From NCBI GenBank assembly GCA_001770355.1, contig MEQV01000033.1, positions 15,780 through 23,916 of the forward strand: DNA of 8,137 nt, in the 5' to 3' direction. The notes beneath the pieces are model-generated. The model ran no database searches. It saw only the letters and a program-made list of their open reading frames with translations, and had not been told where the DNA came from. Shown piece after piece: positions 6,263 through 8,137 of the stretch. Made by a program: the position numbers and the translations under genes. This DNA comes from Betaproteobacteria bacterium RIFCSPLOWO2_02_FULL_62_17. Its GTDB lineage: Bacteria > Pseudomonadota > Gammaproteobacteria > Burkholderiales > SG8-39. The stretch's first letter is position 1, and each line of letters opens with the position of its first letter.

Positions 6263-6315
6263 TGCAACAAAAATATTAAAGTTGCAAGTTAATATTTACG
6301 TTGCACCTTAATATT
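6263..6315. promoter_or_regulatory. Repeat-rich putative operator of the upper nucleotidyltransferase operon
   Basis: Two direct repeats, GTTGCA-N2-TTAATATT, lie at 6281-6296 and 6300-6315, a 19-bp period. AATATTAA at 6272-6279 is an inverted copy of TTAATATT, making an inverted repeat with 6289-6296. A further TGCAAC at 6263-6268 lies next to the start codon region. The cluster ends just before the ATG at 6257, as expected for an autorepressor site. I could not pick a convincing -35/-10 pair; several A/T-rich hexamers are possible. Confidence 0.6.
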
Positions 6316-6343
6316 GAACTAAGCACAACAATATCTCAATAAA

Positions 6344-6783
6344 TCAATGATCTGAAGATTTTACAAGCAAATCTTCCAATGCACACCGTACACGCCGGGA
6401 GCTTTCCAGCCAATCCGCAAGCGCAGTCTCCAAGCCCCTGTCCTGCCCCACCGAATAGCCACCCTGCGACTGTTCCGCGACATTGGCTGCCCGGTACGGC
6501 GCAGGTGCGCGATGGCCGAGAGCAGCATGCCGCCACAACCGCAGGCAGGGTCGTAGATACTTTCACCGGATTTCGGTTCGATCATCTCGGTCAAGAGATT
6601 CACGACGGTGCGGTTGGTGTAGAACTCGGCGGCGGTGTGGCCCGAATCGTCGGCGAATTTATTGATGAGGTACTCGTAGCCGTTGCCCGGTTCCTCCTCC
6701 GGCAGCGCCGCCACCGTAAGTTCCAGCGAACTGAAGTGCTCGACCAGATCGCACAGCATCGCGTCGAACAGACGATCCTTCTA
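6344..6783 (-). pseudogene. hsdM: Remnant of type I methyltransferase subunit gene hsdM, multiply broken
   Basis: On the minus strand KDRLFDAMLCDLVEHFSSLE begins at 6780, directly after an in-frame TAG (6783-6781). It continues with GNGYEYLINKFADDSGHTAA, EFYTNRTVVNLLTEM and SGESIYDPACGCGGMLLSAIAHLRRTGQ, which is the HsdM block around the SAM-binding motif I (normally DP-C-G-G-G). Near 6480-6500 this similarity stops. A different frame then gives NVAEQSQGG, then LETALADWLESSRRVR and ALEDLL, ending at TGA 6344-6346. That tail looks like the HsdM C-terminus, with lower certainty. Missing are the N-terminal domain, the region with the catalytic NPPY/F motif, and most of the C-terminal half. An adenine methyltransferase cannot be made. 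It lies upstream of, and in line with, the regulator at 6257, as hsdM would in the ancestral operon. Confidence 0.8.
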
Positions 6784-6895
6784 GGTCCACTGTCCCTCTA
6801 TTGGGATTGAGCGTTCCATCCGGTCTTATTCTTCGCTGACACCGCAATGATGCTTCGCGGTCACCGGGCAGGATACGACTGCGAGTATGGTTCCT
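6784..6895. other. Junction segment between hsdM remnant and DUF808 gene
   Basis: These 112 bp lie where the missing 5' part of hsdM and its promoter should be. All six frames give only short runs without a recognisable product. No transposase fragment, tRNA or terminal repeat was recognised. The boundary of similarity to hsdM coincides with the TAG at 6781-6783, so a deletion or insertion endpoint lies at about 6781. Confidence 0.5.
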
Positions 6896-7846
6896 TCACC
6901 GACCAGCCCATCCGAAAATGCGGCGCCCCCCGAGAACAGCAACGAGCACCAGCGCGCCGGCAACGACGCCCGCCAGCGCATCCAGCAGCGCCGCAATCAC
7001 CGACTCCAGCACGCCGCCCAGGCCGGAGAGATGGCCGGCGCCCTGTGCCAGGTGTTCAATCGCCTCATGCACGACGGGTATGCCGTGGGTGAGGATGCCG
7101 CCACCCACCATGAACATGGCCACGGTGCCAGCGACGGACAGGCCCTTCATGAGCATGGGGGCGAGCCGCAATAACCAGCCTCCGATTCTGCGCAGCACGC
7201 GACCCAAAAGACCGGGGTTGACGTTGCGGCCCAAATACAAACCGGCATCGTCCAGCTTGACGATGCCCGCCACCAATCCGTAGACGCCGATGGTCATGAG
7301 CACGGCGATGGCGGTAAGCACCGTGACCTGCTTGCCGAATGAAGCCTCCGCCACCGTCCCCAGGGCGATGACGATGATTTCCGCGGACAGGACAAAATCC
7401 GTTCGGATAGCGCCCTTGATCTTGTCGCGCTCCAGGGCAGCGATGTCCACCGCAGGGTCGGCGAGCGCGCTGGCGAGCGCGGCATGATGCGCGCTGTCTT
7501 CCTCTGCGCCGTGCAGGAATCTGTGGGCGAGTTTCTCGAAACCTTCGTAGCAAAGGTAGGCGCCGCCCAGCATCAGCAACGGCGTCACGGCCCAGGGAAT
7601 GAAGGCGCTGATGGCCAATGCCGCCGGTACCAGGATCGCCTTGTTGACGAACGACCCGCGCGCCACCGCCCAGACCACCGGCAATTCGCGATCCGCGCTG
7701 ACGCCGGCGACCTGCTGCGCATTGAGCGCAAGATCGTCGCCCAGCACACCGGCCGTTTTCTTGGCGGCAAGCTTGCTCAGCACCGCGACATCGTCAAGGA
7801 TGCTGGCGATGTCGTCGATCAGCGCGAACAGACTGGAACCCGCCAT
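6896..7846 (-). CDS. DUF808 (YedI-like) inner-membrane protein
   Basis: The 316-residue product matches DUF808 over its length. It starts MAGSSLFALIDDIASILDDVAVLSKLAAKKTAGVLGDDLALNAQQV without the dots being broken, a near-invariant N-terminus in this family, here given as segments: SSLFALIDDIASILDD, AVLSKLAAKKTAGVLGDD. Hydrophobic segments lie at about 71-99, 150-166, 174-197, 237-257 and 280-308, so it is a polytopic inner-membrane protein. A hydrophilic loop at about 110-145 contains an His/Glu/Asp-rich run. The function of the family is unknown; no transport activity has been firmly assigned that I can cite. The start is supported by GGGGA seven bases upstream. It lies 77 bp downstream of the receptor gene stop on the same strand. 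Length and motifs look complete. Confidence 0.9.
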   Translation of the reverse strand: MAGSSLFALIDDIASILDDVAVLSKLAAKKTAGVLGDDLALNAQQVAGVSADRELPVVWAVARGSFVNKAILVPAALAISAFIPWAVTPLLMLGGAYLCYEGFEKLAHRFLHGAEEDSAHHAALASALADPAVDIAALERDKIKGAIRTDFVLSAEIIVIALGTVAEASFGKQVTVLTAIAVLMTIGVYGLVAGIVKLDDAGLYLGRNVNPGLLGRVLRRIGGWLLRLAPMLMKGLSVAGTVAMFMVGGGILTHGIPVVHEAIEHLAQGAGHLSGLGGVLESVIAALLDALAGVVAGALVLVAVLGGRRIFGWAGR

Positions 7847-7923
7847 GTGAATTTCCCCGCCTGCGTGCTTACTCCGTTTGTATTCCGGCCGCCTTGACGA
7901 TCCCGCCCACCGTTATCGGAATG

Positions 7924-8137
7924 CTACTCAGCCTTCAGGTTCGCCAGGCGCGCAAGCTTGGCGTACAGATCCATCGAGCGCTCGATCTGCTCGGCGAACT
8001 GCTGCGGCGTATTGGCCACCACCACCTGCCCGACGGCGGCGATCTTGTCGCGCATCGCCGGCTCGTTCATGGTTTTCGCGATATAGGCGTGAAAGCGATT
8101 GGCGATGCCCGCGGGCAGCCGCGGCGGCGCATACACC
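7924..8137 (-). CDS. Bug/TctC family transporter receptor (C-terminal part)
   Basis: The frame is open from the right edge to TAG at 7924-7926, so only the last 71 codons are present. VYAPPRLPAGIANRFHAYIA, then AKTMNEPAMRDKIAAVGQ and TPQQFAEQIERSMDLYAKL match the C-terminal end of Bug receptors (the G(vf)APa.tP..i...l...i......p...e+l...G pattern and the final F...i......w..v helix). The first codon of the visible frame is GTG but it is internal, not a start. Family members are periplasmic solute-binding proteins; ligand unknown. It is a different gene from the receptor at the left edge, which carries the N-terminal part and lies downstream on the same strand. Confidence 0.87.
   Translation of the reverse strand, partial: VYAPPRLPAGIANRFHAYIAKTMNEPAMRDKIAAVGQVVVANTPQQFAEQIERSMDLYAKLARLANLKAE

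Noticed and set aside
6659..6847. Minus-strand 62-codon frame at the hsdM boundary
   Set aside because: It reads through the hsdM remnant in the wrong frame; its upstream half resembles no family I can name.
1680..6900. Genomic-island boundaries marked by direct repeats or an attachment site
   Set aside because: I compared the sequences at about 1680-1800 and 6781-6895 and found only short matches such as ATTGAG, no tRNA gene and no integrase, so an integrative element is not supported.
1..8137. The two receptor fragments at the ends being one interrupted gene
   Set aside because: The left piece is an N-terminus and the right piece a C-terminus on the same strand, but the right piece is upstream in transcription order, so they are two separate family members.

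Overview
The window looks like the chromosome of a betaproteobacterium of the order Burkholderiales, perhaps near Bordetella or Achromobacter. The host genes are GC-rich. Both ends carry pieces of Bug/TctC-type tripartite-tricarboxylate-transporter receptors, a family greatly expanded in that group, and one small gene has an FNR/ANR-type box. The assignment is inferred from gene content only.

Left flank (1-1677): the N-terminal third of a Bug receptor runs off the left edge on the minus strand. It diverges from a small 75-codon gene of unknown function (508-735, plus). That gene has a near-consensus FNR-type site centred where a class II activator would sit relative to a plausible -10. Next, convergent to it, is an NMT1/THI5-like substrate-binding protein without a visible signal peptide (784-1677, minus).

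Centre (1783-6783, all minus strand): this is the wreck of a type I restriction-modification locus. Read in the direction of transcription it contains, in order: a broken hsdM remnant (about 6783-6344); an intact two-gene operon made of a PD-(D/E)XK/winged-helix AbiEi-like regulator (6257-5166) and a nucleotidyltransferase-fold protein (5169-4228); an intact, more canonical AbiEi/AbiEii type IV toxin-antitoxin pair (3914-3297 and 3293-2277); and an open reading frame (2280-1783) whose first ~108 residues look like the start of an HsdS specificity subunit and whose last ~55 residues look like the C-terminus of an HsdR subunit, joined in frame. The restriction and modification subunits are therefore gone, while both nucleotidyltransferase modules between hsdM and hsdS are open and each sits behind its own repeat-rich putative operator. 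This is what selective retention of addiction modules would look like.

Right flank (6784-8137): about 110 bp without a recognised gene, then a complete DUF808 (YedI-like) inner-membrane protein (7846-6896), and the C-terminal end of a second Bug receptor entering from the right edge (to 7924). No tRNA, rRNA, transposase gene or CRISPR array was seen.
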